Source: Croceivirga lutea
GTDB lineage: Bacteria > Bacteroidota > Bacteroidia > Flavobacteriales > Flavobacteriaceae
Reading direction: 5' to 3'
Assembly: GCF_014235875.1 (NCBI RefSeq)
Contig: NZ_JACJUK010000005.1
Coordinates: 286,132 to 350,131, forward strand
Length of the DNA: 64,000 nucleotides
A program made the translations under genes and the position numbers. Under the pieces are notes generated by a model, which saw only the letters and a list, made by a program, of their open reading frames with translations, was not told the DNA's origin and ran no database searches. Positions 45,021 to 54,712 of the stretch are shown in pieces (within the stretch, counting starts at the first letter, position 1; every line of letters begins with the position of its first letter).

Positions 45021-47837
45021 CTACTTACGGATAAAATTATCTTTCTCCTTATCAAAAACATAATCGATTACCTCGGCATGTCTACGTTGCGAACGTACTG
45101 CACTACCCGCGGCTGGTGCTCCATAAAATCTTCTAGAGGCTACTCTAAATGTTTTTGCTTCATCTAAATGCACAAGTAGATGACCCCAAGCCCCCATATT
45201 TCTAGGTTCTTCTTGAGCCCAAATTACCTCATCTGCATTTTTATAACGTTTAATTATCGCTCGTATCTGCTCTGCTGGTAATGGGAAGAGCTGTTCTAAC
45301 CTTACCAATGCAACATCTTCTCTACCCAACTCTTCTTGCTTTGCCAACAAATCGTAGTAGAATTTACCAGTACAGAAAACTAAACTTTTGACTTTGGTAA
45401 CTTTGGCATTAGCATCATCTATAACTTCTTGGAAACTCCCGTTGGCCATTTCTTCTTTTGTTGAAACAACTTTTGGGTGACGCAGTAAACTCTTTGGCGT
45501 GAATACAACCAACGGTTTTCTAAAACCAGCTTTCATTTGTCTTCTTACCAAGTGAAATAAGTTGGCTGGAGTAGTTACATCAGCCACATACATATTATCT
45601 TTAGCACATAACTGAAGGTATCTTTCCATACGTGCAGAAGAGTGTTCAGCACCTTGACCTTCATACCCATGAGGTAAGAATAAAACCAAACCGTTTTGTA
45701 GCTTCCATTTATCTTCGGCTGCAGATAAATACTGGTCTATTACAATTTGTGCACCATTACTAAAATCACCAAACTGAGCTTCCCAAATTGTTAACGTATT
45801 GGGGTTAGCCATGGCATAACCATAGTCAAAGCCCATTACCGCATATTCTGAAAGTAATGAGTTAAATATATGGAAATCTCCATTTTGTTGGTTACCTAAA
45901 TTATTGTGTAGCACAATCTCTTCCTCATGCATTTCAGTTTTAATAACAGCATGTCTATGAGAAAAAGTACCACGCTCTACATCTTGGCCTGTCATTCTTA
46001 CGTTATACCCTTCAGACAATAAGGAAGCATAGGCTAACAATTCGCCCATTGCCCAATCTAATTTGTTGTCTTCAAAATACATTTTGTTTCGACCTTCAAT
46101 CAATCGAACAATTTTTCGTAGAAACTTTTTATCTTCAGGTAAGGTGGTAATTTTTTTAGCCAATTCGTCCAGTTTTTTAATATCAAACTTGGTATCAATT
46201 GGCTTAAGCATTTCTTTTTCGGTTACCTGACTAAACCCTTCCCATTCATCTTGCATAAATGGGGTAATTCTTGTCTTCTCAACCTTTCTAGAGTCTAGTA
46301 AATCTTCCTCTAAATCTTTTTTATAGGTACTTTCTAATTCTGAGATATAGTTCTCATCAATAATACCTTGGGCAAGTAATTTTTCTGCATAAATATCTCT
46401 TGGATTCTTATGCTTAGAAATTGCTTTATATAATAAAGGTTGGGTAAACTTAGGTTCATCACCCTCATTATGACCATATTTTCTGTAGCCTAATAAATCT
46501 AAAAATACATCTCTTTTATATCGCATACGATATTCAAGAGCAAAAGTTGCAGCGTGTACCACAGCTTCTGCATCATCTGCATTTACGTGCAATACAGGAG
46601 ATAACGTAACTTTACCAACATCTGTACAATAGGTTGACGACCTAGCATCTAAGTAGTTCGTAGTAAAACCAATTTGGTTGTTTACTACGATATGTATGGT
46701 ACCTGCTGTTTTATAACCATCTAGTCTAGCCATTTGAATGGTTTCATAAACCACGCCTTGACCTGCAAATGCGGCGTCTCCATGAACTAATATTGGTAAT
46801 ACTTCAGAGGTGTTTTCTTTGTGAGAACTGTCTTGTTTAGCACGAGTAATACCTTCTACAATAGAATTTACAGTTTCTAGATGTGAAGGATTGGGGGCAA
46901 TGTTCATATTCACCATTTTACCCGAATCTGTTTCTCGCATTGAGGTCCAACCTAAATGGTATTTTACATCACCATCGAAAATGGCTTCTTCATAATCTTT
47001 ACCATCAAATTCGCTAAAAATATCTTTAGGTGATTTTCCAAAAATATTGGTAAGCACATTTAGTCTTCCACGGTGCGCCATACCCATGACAAATTGCTTA
47101 ACCCCAGCATCTGCAGCCTTTTCAATAATTACGTCTAATGCGGGAATTAAGGATTCTCCACCTTCTAAAGAAAAACGCTTTTGACCAACATATTTGGTAT
47201 GCAAGAAACTTTCAAAAGATACTGCCTCATTTAATTTTCTTAGGATATTTTTCTTTTCATCCGGAGAAAATTTTGGGTGATTGTCATTTACATTTAGCCA
47301 ATCTTGGATCCATTGAATTCGTTCTGGAGTTCTAATGTACATGTATTCTACACCTATAGAATCACAATAGATACTTTGTAAATGAACAACAATGTTTTTT
47401 AACGAACTGGGACCAATACCAATAATACTACCAGCATCAAACACGGTTTCTAAATCCTTATTAGAAAGACCAAAATTCTCCAACTCTAAAGTTGGCTCAT
47501 ATTTTCTACGGTCTCTAACCGGATTTGTTTTGGTGAATAAATGCCCACGCGATCGATAACCATCTATAAGTCTAATTACCTGAAACTCTTTTTGAAGAGA
47601 TTGAGGTACTTCAACTTGTCTGCCATTTACCGTTGCTGTGTAGGCTTCACCAACTCCATTAGAATTTGCGGATGGTTGAATGTCTAAATCATCCAACTGA
47701 CTTTCTAATCCAAAGTCAAATCCTTGAAAAAAAGCTCTCCAACTTGGTTCAACACTGTCAGGGCTTGTTAAATAGCGGTTATACATATTCGAAAAAAACG
47801 AAGTATGTGCCGCGTTTAGAAAAGAATATTTATCCAT
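45021..47837 (-). CDS. sucA: 2-oxoglutarate dehydrogenase E1
   Basis: This 938-residue thiamine-diphosphate enzyme decarboxylates 2-oxoglutarate. It has the N-terminal segment YSFLNAAHTSFFSNMYNRYL and the catalytic core GMAHRGRLNVLTNIFGK, VHGDAAFAGQGVVYETIQMARL and NNQIGFTT. The C-terminal transketolase-like half has LPHGYEGQGAEHSSARMERYLQL. A minus-strand TACTTTTG element lies 38 nt upstream. The lipoamide dehydrogenase subunit is not in this window. Confidence 0.96.
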   Translation of the reverse strand: MDKYSFLNAAHTSFFSNMYNRYLTSPDSVEPSWRAFFQGFDFGLESQLDDLDIQPSANSNGVGEAYTATVNGRQVEVPQSLQKEFQVIRLIDGYRSRGHLFTKTNPVRDRRKYEPTLELENFGLSNKDLETVFDAGSIIGIGPSSLKNIVVHLQSIYCDSIGVEYMYIRTPERIQWIQDWLNVNDNHPKFSPDEKKNILRKLNEAVSFESFLHTKYVGQKRFSLEGGESLIPALDVIIEKAADAGVKQFVMGMAHRGRLNVLTNIFGKSPKDIFSEFDGKDYEEAIFDGDVKYHLGWTSMRETDSGKMVNMNIAPNPSHLETVNSIVEGITRAKQDSSHKENTSEVLPILVHGDAAFAGQGVVYETIQMARLDGYKTAGTIHIVVNNQIGFTTNYLDARSSTYCTDVGKVTLSPVLHVNADDAEAVVHAATFALEYRMRYKRDVFLDLLGYRKYGHNEGDEPKFTQPLLYKAISKHKNPRDIYAEKLLAQGIIDENYISELESTYKKDLEEDLLDSRKVEKTRITPFMQDEWEGFSQVTEKEMLKPIDTKFDIKKLDELAKKITTLPEDKKFLRKIVRLIEGRNKMYFEDNKLDWAMGELLAYASLLSEGYNVRMTGQDVERGTFSHRHAVIKTEMHEEEIVLHNNLGNQQNGDFHIFNSLLSEYAVMGFDYGYAMANPNTLTIWEAQFGDFSNGAQIVIDQYLSAAEDKWKLQNGLVLFLPHGYEGQGAEHSSARMERYLQLCAKDNMYVADVTTPANLFHLVRRQMKAGFRKPLVVFTPKSLLRHPKVVSTKEEMANGSFQEVIDDANAKVTKVKSLVFCTGKFYYDLLAKQEELGREDVALVRLEQLFPLPAEQIRAIIKRYKNADEVIWAQEEPRNMGAWGHLLVHLDEAKTFRVASRRFYGAPAAGSAVRSQRRHAEVIDYVFDKEKDNFIRK

Positions 47838-47874
47838 ATGGATATTACTTCTGAAACTTTAATCAAAATTATTT

Positions 47875-47882
47875 CAAAAGTA
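47875..47882 (-). promoter_or_regulatory. -7 element of the sucA-M23-sucB operon
   Basis: TACTTTTG on the minus strand matches TAnnTTTG exactly and lies 38 nt upstream of the sucA ATG. A TTG is found 16 nt further upstream, shorter than the ideal 19-21. Confidence 0.45.
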
Positions 47883-47932
47883 CAATAAATCATTAACCCA
47901 ACATGAAAGTTATACGTTCATTCAACAAAGAA

Positions 47933-49210
47933 TTAAGGATTTTTATAAACCTTACCCTCTTTCATAACAAAAACTACTTTTTCTAACGTTTTTACATTTT
48001 TTAGTGGGTTTTCATTCACAGCAACAATATCTGCAATAAATCCTTCTTTCAATTGTCCTAATTCCGAGCCCATTCCCAGCAAATTGGCATTAGTAATAGT
48101 TGCTGAACGTATAGCATCTAAAACTGGCATACCGGCTTCATGCATATAGGTAAATTCTTTACCGTTATCGCCATGCGGTGACACTCCAGCATCTGTACCA
48201 AAAGCAATTGGAACACCTTTCTTATACGCTTTTTCAAAATTCTTTTCACTAACAGGGCCTATTTCTTTGGCTTTCTTAGCCACTACCGGAGGTAAGTACC
48301 CTGGAATATCTGCCATTTTAGCGGCTGCTTTACCTGCAGAAATGGTAGGCACTAAATACGTATTATGTTCTATCATTAAATCCATAGTTGGCTCTTTCAT
48401 AAGAGTGCCGTGTTCTATAGTTTTTATACCAGCCAAAATAGCTCTACGCATACCTTCATCTCCGTGTGCATGAGCCGCGGTAAGCATTCCATAATCTTTT
48501 GCAGTTTCTACAATGGCTTTGATTTCTTCAAGGGTAAATTGTGGGTTTTGACCATTTTTGGCAACACTCATTACCCCACCAGTAGCTGTTATTTTAATAC
48601 AATCTGCACCATTCTTGTAACGCTGACGAACCGCTTTCTTAGCATCTTCTGGTGAATTTACCACACCTTCTTTGGGCCCAGGATCACCCATATATTCTTT
48701 ACGCATACCATTAGTTGGGTCAGCATGTCCGCCAGTTGTTCCAATAGCTTTACCTGCAGTAAAAATTCTAGGTCCAATAACCACTCCTTTATTAATGGCA
48801 TTACGTAAAGCAATATTAACGCCAGAACCACCTAAATCTCTAACTGTTGTAAAGCCAGCCATTAAAGTTTTTTCTGCATAAACGGTTGATTGAAAAGCAA
48901 CATCTACATCATTTGCAGTAAAACGTTCTAAATATCTACTTGGACTAGATTCCCCTTCAATATGCACATGCATATCTATAAAACCTGGCAAAATAGTTTT
49001 GTTTTTTAAATCAACCTCTGTATCATTAGCGCCACCAGTTTTATATCCGTTTTCTATAGACTTGATTTTGTTATTTTCAACTACAATGGTTTGTTCGTTA
49101 GAAATTTTACCAGTTTCCACATTCAAAATTGCGCCACAATGGAGATAGGTCTGTTGCGCAAATAATGAGGTTGTTACTAGGGTAATAAAGAAAAAAAAGA
49201 AAGCTTTCAT
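47933..49210 (-). CDS. Secreted amidohydrolase (imidazolonepropionase / Xaa-Pro dipeptidase-like)
   Basis: This protein of about 425 residues starts best at ATG 49210 (signal KAFFFFFITLVTTSLFAQ); the open frame goes 13 codons further to a TTG. It has the amidohydrolase metal ligands: FIDMHVHIEGE, carbamylated-Lys candidate DCIKITATGG, AHAHGDEG, IEHGTLM and AFGTDAGVSPHG. The family includes exported prolidases and carnosinases acting on dipeptides. It is a single gene next to galE, whose terminator lies beyond its start. Confidence 0.87.
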   Translation of the reverse strand: MKAFFFFFITLVTTSLFAQQTYLHCGAILNVETGKISNEQTIVVENNKIKSIENGYKTGGANDTEVDLKNKTILPGFIDMHVHIEGESSPSRYLERFTANDVDVAFQSTVYAEKTLMAGFTTVRDLGGSGVNIALRNAINKGVVIGPRIFTAGKAIGTTGGHADPTNGMRKEYMGDPGPKEGVVNSPEDAKKAVRQRYKNGADCIKITATGGVMSVAKNGQNPQFTLEEIKAIVETAKDYGMLTAAHAHGDEGMRRAILAGIKTIEHGTLMKEPTMDLMIEHNTYLVPTISAGKAAAKMADIPGYLPPVVAKKAKEIGPVSEKNFEKAYKKGVPIAFGTDAGVSPHGDNGKEFTYMHEAGMPVLDAIRSATITNANLLGMGSELGQLKEGFIADIVAVNENPLKNVKTLEKVVFVMKEGKVYKNP

Positions 49211-49246
49211 TTTGGTATGGTTATTTGAATTAGCTGGAAGAAGATA

Positions 49247-49273
49247 CAAAAAAAGAGGACCGAAGCCCTCTTT
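49247..49273 (-). terminator. Terminator of the DegT-galE pair
   Basis: In the minus direction AAAGAGG (49267-49273 complement) and CCTCTTT pair around an eight-base loop, followed by a T-run. It lies 26 nt after the galE stop. Confidence 0.75.
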
Positions 49274-49298
49274 ACATATTTATTTGAAAATAGTAATA

Positions 49299-50324
49299 TC
49301 AAATATTTCTAATTTTCTTTTCCCATGTCCAAGCGGAAGCCATTGCTTCGTCTAGCGTAGATTGTGCTTTCCAGCCTAAAATGTTATTTGCTTTTTTAGT
49401 ATCGGCATAAGCCTGAATAACATCTCCTTCTCTACGAGGAGCAATCTTATAATTTAATTTAGCTCCAGAAACTTTTTCAAAACTTTTAATCACTTCTAGT
49501 ACAGAGCTACCCTTACCAGTTCCCAAGTTAAAAACCTCATAATTAGAATCATTTTTACCTTCAACCAATCTTTTCATAGCTGCTACATGTGCTTTTGCTA
49601 AATCGACCACATGTATGTAATCTCTTATACAAGTACCATCTGTTGTTGGATAATCATCTCCGAAAACCGAAAGTTGCTCCCGCAAACCCGCTCCAGTTTG
49701 TGTAATATATGGTACTAAGTTTTGCGGAACCCCAATAGGCAATTCACCAATCTCGGCAGATGGATGTGCTCCAATTGGATTAAAATATCTCAAAGCAATA
49801 GCCGCTAGTTGGGCATTTACTTTACAAGTATCTTTAATTACTTCTTCCCCTACTTGTTTGGTGTTACCATAAGGAGATTCTGCAGGTTTTACTGGTGCAT
49901 TTTCTGTAATTGGCATTTCATCTGCTTGACCATAAACGGTACAAGAAGAGCTAAAAATAAAATTAGATTTATCCTTTTTAACCAATTCTTGCAGGATGTA
50001 TGTTAAAACACCTAAATTATTTTCATAATACAAAAGTGGTTCTTCAACACTTTCATTCACTGCTTTAGAAGCTGCAAAATGTATTACGCCTGCAACATCT
50101 TTATGTTTTTCAAAAAAATTCTGGACCTTCTGTTTATCGCGTAAGTCGAACTTTTCAAAAATTGGCCTTTTACCTGTTATGGCAAAAATTCCGTCTAAAA
50201 CTTTTTCTGAAGAATTGGAGAGATTATCAACTATGACAGCCTCAAAACCTTCATTTTGTAATTCAACAACTGTATGAGAACCTATAAAACCTAAACCCCC
50301 TGTTACTAGTATTTTTTTACTCAT
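49299..50324 (-). CDS. galE: UDP-glucose 4-epimerase
   Basis: This 341-residue short-chain dehydrogenase/epimerase has the NAD-binding VTGGLGFIGSHTVVEL and the catalytic pair in SSSCTVYGQ and YGNTKQVGEE. The substrate-loop motifs RYFNPIGAHPSAEIGE and VFGDDYPTTDGTCIRDYIHVVDLA are also present. It interconverts UDP-glucose and UDP-galactose (or the GlcNAc/GalNAc pair) for surface glycans. Its ATG is four bases after the DegT aminotransferase stop, so they act in one pathway or at least one transcript. Confidence 0.93.
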   Translation of the reverse strand: MSKKILVTGGLGFIGSHTVVELQNEGFEAVIVDNLSNSSEKVLDGIFAITGKRPIFEKFDLRDKQKVQNFFEKHKDVAGVIHFAASKAVNESVEEPLLYYENNLGVLTYILQELVKKDKSNFIFSSSCTVYGQADEMPITENAPVKPAESPYGNTKQVGEEVIKDTCKVNAQLAAIALRYFNPIGAHPSAEIGELPIGVPQNLVPYITQTGAGLREQLSVFGDDYPTTDGTCIRDYIHVVDLAKAHVAAMKRLVEGKNDSNYEVFNLGTGKGSSVLEVIKSFEKVSGAKLNYKIAPRREGDVIQAYADTKKANNILGWKAQSTLDEAMASAWTWEKKIRNI

Positions 50325-50328
50325 GTAA

Positions 50329-51480
50329 TTAGTTTACAAATTCGATGATTAGTTTGGTAATAAAATTTATTTGTTCATCATCCAACTCAGTATGCATAGG
50401 AAGTGATATTACTTCCTCCACCAACATATTTGTCACAGGAAAATCAGTTTCTTTATACCGTTCATCAACATAAGCTTTTTGTTGGTGTAACGGAATTGGA
50501 TAATACACACCACAAGGAACGTTATTTTCATTCAAATGTTTTACAAGCGCGTCTCTTTTTCCATTGGTAATTCTTAGGGTGTATTGATGAAAAACATGGC
50601 AATCACAAGTATCACAGATACCCTCACAATTGTTCACTGTTTTAGGCAAAATAATATATGGCTGATTTTTTAATCGTTCATTATATTTTCTAGCTGAATT
50701 TCGTCTAAGTGAATTATAGGTATCTAACTTAGGTAACTTGGCCCTTAGCACAACTGCTTGCAAAGAATCTAACCTAGAATTTACCCCAACCACATCATGA
50801 TGATACCTTTTGTACATTCCATGATTTACCATTCCTCTAATGGTATGTGCCAACTCATCATCATTGGTGAATATAGCGCCACCATCTCCGTAACACCCTA
50901 AATTTTTAGAAGGAAAGAAAGAGGTTGCCGCTACATGACCTAAACTACCTGCCTTGGATTTTTTACCCGTTTTAGAAGTATAGGTAGCTCCAATTGCTTG
51001 CGCATTATCTTCAATTAAAAACAACTTATGTTCATTGGCAATTTTTAGCAGTGCATCCATATCTGCACACTGTCCAAATAAGTGCACTGGAACTATTGCT
51101 TTTGTTTTTGGCGTAATAGCTTTTTTTACTGCGTTTATATCAATATTAAATGTCTCTTTATCAACATCAACCAATATCGGAGTAAGACCCAGTAAGGCAA
51201 TAACTTCAACAGTGGCAGCAAAGGTAAAATCAGCAGTAATTACCTCATCTCCTGGCTTTAACCCTAAACCCATCATGCATATTTGCAAAGCATCGGTACC
51301 ATTAGCACAAGGTATTACATGTTTTACATCTAAATATTCCTCTAATTCTTTTTGAAAAGCATGCACTTCTGGGCCATTTATAAATGCCGCAGAATCCAAA
51401 ACATTTTTAAAAGATGCATTTACTTGTTCTTTTATACCCTCATACTGACCTTGAAGGTCTACCATTTGAATTTTTTTCAT
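50329..51480 (-). CDS. DegT/DnrJ/EryC1/StrS family sugar aminotransferase
   Basis: This 383-residue PLP enzyme transaminates a nucleotide keto-sugar. Motifs include HVIPCANGTDALQICMMGLGLKPGDEVI, EDNAQAIGATY and the Schiff-base lysine in TSFFPSKNLGCYGDGGAIFTND. An unusual cysteine-rich patch CEGICDTCDCHVFHQY lies near 290. The product is probably an amino sugar for O-antigen, capsule or protein glycan. It is co-transcribed with galE. A minus-strand TACTTTTG element lies at 51498-51505. Confidence 0.9.
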   Translation of the reverse strand: MKKIQMVDLQGQYEGIKEQVNASFKNVLDSAAFINGPEVHAFQKELEEYLDVKHVIPCANGTDALQICMMGLGLKPGDEVITADFTFAATVEVIALLGLTPILVDVDKETFNIDINAVKKAITPKTKAIVPVHLFGQCADMDALLKIANEHKLFLIEDNAQAIGATYTSKTGKKSKAGSLGHVAATSFFPSKNLGCYGDGGAIFTNDDELAHTIRGMVNHGMYKRYHHDVVGVNSRLDSLQAVVLRAKLPKLDTYNSLRRNSARKYNERLKNQPYIILPKTVNNCEGICDTCDCHVFHQYTLRITNGKRDALVKHLNENNVPCGVYYPIPLHQQKAYVDERYKETDFPVTNMLVEEVISLPMHTELDDEQINFITKLIIEFVN

Positions 51481-51497
51481 GTACCAATTTTACACCC

Positions 51498-51505
51498 CAA
51501 AAGTA
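51498..51505 (-). promoter_or_regulatory. -7 element of the DegT-galE pair
   Basis: TACTTTTG on the minus strand, 18 nt from the start codon. No well-spaced TTG was found. Confidence 0.4.
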
Positions 51506-51570
51506 AGAAAATTAGTAGGTAGAATGCCCTTAAACGAAAGAAACGTATTTTCGCTAAAAACAAAATTTAG

Positions 51571-52803
51571 TTGAATACTATTTATACTTTTTTAGTATAC
51601 CTAGCTAGTTTTATTTTAAAACTAATAGCGCCATTTAATTCTAAGCTGAAACTTTTTGTAAATGGGAGAAAACAAGTCTATGAAATTTTACAAAAATCAA
51701 TACCCGCCAACAAACCACTGATTTGGATTCACGCAGCCTCTTTGGGCGAATTTGAACAAGGGCTTCCCATTTTAGAAAAACTAAAAGAAAACCATCCCCA
51801 ATTTGCGTTTATGGTTACCTTTTTTTCACCTTCTGGTTACGAAGTAAAAAAGAACTCTAAAGTGGCCGATGCTATTTGTTATTTACCGCTAGACACCCCA
51901 AAAAATGTCAAAAAATTCATATCAACTTCAAAGCCTAAATTGGCCATATTTATTAAATATGATGTGTGGCCAAATTACTTGAGGCAGCTCAACAAAGCCT
52001 CTATTCCTGTGGTTTTGACTTCTGCCTTATTCTCAGAAAAACAGATTTATTTTAAACCATACGGACAATTTATGCGTAAAAGCCTGGCGCGGTTCAATAA
52101 GATATTTGTGCAGAACGAAGCTTCACAAGAACTTTTAAATTCTATCAGCATAACCAATAGCATAGTAAGTGGTGACACCCGATTTGATAGAGTCTCAAAA
52201 ATTGTAAGCCAGGATAATTATCTTGACTTTATGCAAGCATTTACAACTAAAGAATGCTGTTTTGTGGCTGGCAGTACATGGCCAGAAGACGAGGCTATTA
52301 TTATTCCATTTATTAATAAAGAAGAAAACTTAAAAACAGTTATTGCCCCGCATAATATTAAACCTACACATATAGCGGAACTACAAAAAGCTATTAATAA
52401 AAAAACAGTATTGTTTTCTGAATTGGACAAAATAGATTTACAAGCTGCTGAAGTTTTAATTTTAGACACTATTGGTTTATTGACCAAAGTATACAATTAT
52501 GCCAATATTGCTTATGTAGGTGGTGGCTTTAAAACAGGACTTCATAATACCTTAGAGCCAGCAGTTTTTGGTATTCCTGTAATCATTGGACCTAATTATT
52601 CTGATTTTGCTGAGGCTGAAGAATTGGTTAAAAAAGGAGGTATTCTATCCATTTCATCTGCGAATAATTTTAAAACGGTTATGAGTAATTTTTTGAATTC
52701 AAAAGCTGAACGCAAGAGAATAGGAAAATTAAATCACGAGTATATCCACAACAAAAAGGGCGCTACATCTATCATAATAAAAGAAATAGAATCACTGGTT
52801 TAA
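51571..52803 (+). CDS. waaA: 3-deoxy-D-manno-octulosonic acid (Kdo) transferase
   Basis: This 410-residue GT30 glycosyltransferase adds Kdo to lipid A. It has an N-terminal membrane helix (TIYTFLVYLASFILKLIAPF) and the acceptor-side motif WIHAASLGEFEQGLPILEKL. The donor-side motif is YVGGGFKTGLHNTLEPAVFGIPVIIGP. The start is TTG at 51571, since no ATG precedes the conserved helix. It stands in front of the interrupted sugar-porter gene, separated by an inverted repeat. Confidence 0.93.
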   Translation: MNTIYTFLVYLASFILKLIAPFNSKLKLFVNGRKQVYEILQKSIPANKPLIWIHAASLGEFEQGLPILEKLKENHPQFAFMVTFFSPSGYEVKKNSKVADAICYLPLDTPKNVKKFISTSKPKLAIFIKYDVWPNYLRQLNKASIPVVLTSALFSEKQIYFKPYGQFMRKSLARFNKIFVQNEASQELLNSISITNSIVSGDTRFDRVSKIVSQDNYLDFMQAFTTKECCFVAGSTWPEDEAIIIPFINKEENLKTVIAPHNIKPTHIAELQKAINKKTVLFSELDKIDLQAAEVLILDTIGLLTKVYNYANIAYVGGGFKTGLHNTLEPAVFGIPVIIGPNYSDFAEAEELVKKGGILSISSANNFKTVMSNFLNSKAERKRIGKLNHEYIHNKKGATSIIIKEIESLV

Positions 52804-52809
52804 ATTTAG

Positions 52810-52833
52810 TAGTTTAGTGAAATCACTAAACTA
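52810..52833 (+). repeat. 24-bp inverted repeat before the sugar-porter gene
   Basis: TAGTTTAGTGA (52810-52820), AA, TCACTAAACTA (52823-52833) are perfect 11-bp arms. They end nine bases before the ATG at 52843 and start six bases after the waaA stop. With no T-run after it, an operator or mRNA hairpin over the start is more likely than a terminator. Confidence 0.55.
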
Positions 52834-52842
52834 AATAAACTA

Positions 52843-54222
52843 ATGGATAAACGCATTTTTCGTATATCTCTAACTGCTGCACTGGCCGGGTTTTTATTTG
52901 GATTTGATACTGTAGTAATCAGTGGGGCCAACCAACCCATAAAAGAATTATGGGGAACCAACTGGTTTCTAGGAGACTCTCTTTTTACCTTTCACGGAAT
53001 ATTTATAATGTCTATGGCCTTATGGGGAACGGTTCTTGGTTCTTTATTTGGAGGAGTTCCAACAGATAAATTAGGTCGGAAAAAAACACTTTTTTGGATT
53101 GGAGTTTTATACTTTTTATCAGCAGTTGGTTCTGCGTTAGCTCCAGAGGCGTACAGTTTTTCCTTTTTTAGATTTATAGGCGGTGTAGGCGTAGGAGCGT
53201 CTTCTGTAGCTGCTCCTATTTATATTTCAGAAATATCGTCAGCTGATAATAGAGGTAGATTAACTGCCATGTATCAATTTAATATAGTATTTGGTATTCT
53301 AATTGCTTTTATATCCAACTATGCAATTGGCTCTCTATTCTCTTCAGAAGTATCTTGGCGATGGATGTTGGGTGTAGAAGGTATTCCTGCTCTAATTTAT
53401 GCCATGTTTGTTTTAAACATTCCCAATAGTCCAAGATAGTTAATGATGAAAAAACAATCCAATGAAAAAGTGAAAAAGGCTATGATTGCTCTTGGAATAA
53501 AAGAAGAAACTGCAGAATTAGAAATTGTGAATCTGCAAAATTCTTTATCGCAAGAAGTAAGCACCCAGAAAGAAAAATTGTTTTCAGGAAAATATCAAAA
53601 ACCTTTAGTACTAGCTTTTCTCTTGGCAGTTTTTAACCAACTCTCTGGTATAAACTTTGTACTCTATTATGCACCAGAGATTTTAGAACGCGCTGGTTTG
53701 GCTTCAGGTGAATCTTTATTCAGTTCTATAGCTATTGGCGTAATCAATCTTATTTTCACATTTATAGGTATTGCATTAATAGACCGTTTGGGAAGAAAAC
53801 AATTAATGTACATAGGTTCTATAGGGTATATTATTAGTCTAGCTATGGTTGGATGGTGTTTTTATGCTAGTGCAAATTCTACATTGTTATTAATTTTTAT
53901 TCTGGTTTTTATTGCATCGCATGCTGTTGGCCAAGGTGCAGTAATTTGGGTGTTCATTTCTGAAATATTTCCTACAAAAGTCCGTGCTTACGGCCAAGCT
54001 TGGGGTACTGGAACCCATTGGGTATTTGCAGCTTTAATAACCTTACTAACACCAACATTTTTAGATAGTGAAATTGGTATTTTCAAAGAAAACCCTTACC
54101 CAATATTTTATTTTTTCTCCGCAATGATGGTTTTACAATTATTGTTTGTTGCATTTATGATGCCAGAAACCAAAGGAGTGTCTTTGGAAGCATTAGCCAA
54201 AAAGTTGAGTAAGAAAGAATAA
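52843..54222 (+). pseudogene. Sugar-porter MFS transporter interrupted by an in-frame TAG
   Basis: Two open segments (52843-53439, 198 residues, and 53443-54222, 259 residues) lie in the same frame and together make one full transporter of about 459 codons. The first half has DKLGRKKTLFWIG and PIYISEISSADNRGRLTAMYQF and stops after NIPNSPR. The second has NQLSGINFVLYYAPEIL, DRLGRKQLMYIG, SEIFPTKVRAYGQ and PETKGVSLE. The single TAG (53437-53439) stands where the family has Trp in the PESPRW motif (TGG to TAG). This is a fresh nonsense mutation, a sequencing error or stop-codon readthrough; all other motifs are intact. Confidence 0.88.
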
Positions 54223-54323
54223 TTGACTTCAACTATACTTTTTGTTATTTAGTCGAATACTTACAGTAAAACAAGGGAAGTTTTAACAATTATTCATTAA
54301 ATTCAATAACTAATTGTAAAATT

Positions 54324-54473
54324 ATGAATCAAAACGCTACTGTTGGAACTTCTTTTTTGGCTGGTTTTTTACGAATAATGGTTTTTGCCTTAGTAATTAT
54401 TTTAATAGCCATACCGGTTTGCATTTTATTAGATGTATTAGGCATATTTGATACCCTCGGATGGGAGTTTTAA
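54324..54473 (+). CDS. Small membrane protein, 49 residues
   Basis: ATG 54324 follows an A-rich TAAAATT leader typical of Bacteroidota starts. The product begins MNQNATVGTSFLAGFLRI, has one strong membrane helix (about 18-40) and ends FDTLGWEF. It sits 101 bases after the interrupted transporter and has no competing frame. I do not know a family. Small one-helix proteins next to transporters may regulate them, but nothing proves this here. Confidence 0.55.
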   Translation: MNQNATVGTSFLAGFLRIMVFALVIILIAIPVCILLDVLGIFDTLGWEF

Positions 54474-54712
54474 AACTTCCTACCATCTATATTTTGCATT
54501 TTTCACAATAACTTTCTCATGTTCAAGGCATAGTTTGTTATGAAAACTTAACGCTTGTAATCAAGCAATTTTTCGGTCAAAACAACGTTTTTCACCGTTG
54601 AAATGTTAACTTTTCTTTCACACCACAATTTATTTACGTAGTTTTTACCTCAGTTACTGAGTATTAAAAATGTAAGTTTTTCAAAATTAGTGTTGAAATC
54701 AACTAACTGCCT

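Noticed and set aside
53437..53439. TAG as a dedicated recoding signal (pyrrolysine or programmed readthrough)
   Set aside because: No pylT/pylS or stem-loop after the stop is seen, and the position is a normal Trp in the family. Mutation or sequencing error is simpler.
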